A DNA stretch of 6,940 nucleotides from Actinomycetes bacterium (lineage in GTDB: Bacteria; Actinomycetota; Coriobacteriia; Anaerosomatales; JAJZPX01). The notes below the pieces were generated by a model. That model was not told the DNA's origin and searched no databases. It worked only from the letters and a program-made list of their open reading frames with translations. This document shows positions 6,666 through 6,940 of this stretch, piece by piece. A program made the position numbers and the translations under genes. The stretch lies in assembly GCA_021811025.1 (NCBI GenBank), contig JAJZPX010000104.1:1-6940 (forward strand), in the 5' to 3' direction. Numbering within the stretch: the stretch's first letter is position 1; each line of letters opens with the position of its first letter.

Positions 6666-6940
6666 TGGCGCAAGTCAAGCGCACTCACATCGGCGGTCAG
6701 GCGGTCCTCGAGGGCGTCATGATGCGCGGGAAGTTCAACTGGGCGGTCGCGGTGCGCAAGCCCGACGGCGGCATCCACGTCGAGGAGCACGATCTCCCGC
6801 ACTCGGCGGCGCGCGAGCACAAGTGGCTCGCGTGGCCGGTCATCCGCGGCGTGTGGGGCTTCTACGAGACGATCCGCCTGGCGCTCCAGGCGTTCGCGAT
6901 CTCGGCCGAGCAGGCCGCCATCGGCGAGGCGGGGGAAGGC
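6665..6940 (+). CDS. DUF1385 family protein, YqhQ-like (3' truncated)
   Basis: The first 92 codons of a DUF1385 (YqhQ-like) protein, running off the window end. The N-terminal signature is clear: HIGGQAVLEGVMMRGK, then WAVAVRKPDGGI, an acidic/His stretch, and WPVIRGVWGFYETIRLAL leading into what in this family is a multi-helix membrane domain. The GTG at 6665 follows AGGAAGGA (6652–6659) with five bases between, and its first base is the last base of the upstream TAG stop. Biochemical function of the family is not established. In many Firmicutes and related anaerobes it sits downstream of rho and rpmE and ahead of prmC and prfA, so those genes are expected just past the window. That is prediction, not observation. 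Confidence 0.92.
   Translation, partial: MAQVKRTHIGGQAVLEGVMMRGKFNWAVAVRKPDGGIHVEEHDLPHSAAREHKWLAWPVIRGVWGFYETIRLALQAFAISAEQAAIGEAGEG

Overview
The window is very GC-rich (around 70 % by eye, not computed), with short gaps, strong GGAGG-type ribosome binding sites, GTG/TTG starts and ATGA/GTGA stop-start overlaps. All eight recognisable genes lie on the + strand. The tal–rho–rpmE–…–DUF1385 order, the compact Rho without the long insertion common in other high-GC Gram-positives, and the presence of ThyX fit a deep-branching actinobacterium (Coriobacteriia-like or a relative). This placement is inference.

Positions 1–4961 look like one tightly packed transcription unit: a 5'-truncated metallophosphoesterase, a cyclic 2,3-diphosphoglycerate (cDPG) synthetase, a 2-phosphoglycerate kinase, a small transaldolase (TalC type) and transcription termination factor Rho. 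The kinase (2-PG + ATP -> 2,3-DPG) and the synthetase (2,3-DPG + ATP -> cDPG) are together the complete known pathway to cDPG, an extremolyte best known from thermophilic methanogens. Finding both steps as an operon in what looks like a bacterium is the most notable content here. The phosphoesterase, whose stop codon overlaps the synthetase start, is a candidate for the opposing hydrolase or for a regulatory partner.

Positions 4962–5516 hold a candidate extended -10 promoter, a hairpin leader, rpmE (ribosomal protein L31, zinc type, with a C-terminal extension that doubles its length) and a strong inverted-repeat terminator. A candidate promoter for the next unit overlaps the left arm of that terminator.

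Positions 5545–6940 hold thyX (flavin-dependent thymidylate synthase, TTG start), an unrecognised four-helix membrane protein translationally coupled to it, and the first 92 codons of a DUF1385 (YqhQ-like) membrane protein cut by the window end. No tRNA, rRNA, mobile element, CRISPR array or credible minus-strand gene was seen, and no stretch over 300 bases lacks a gene.
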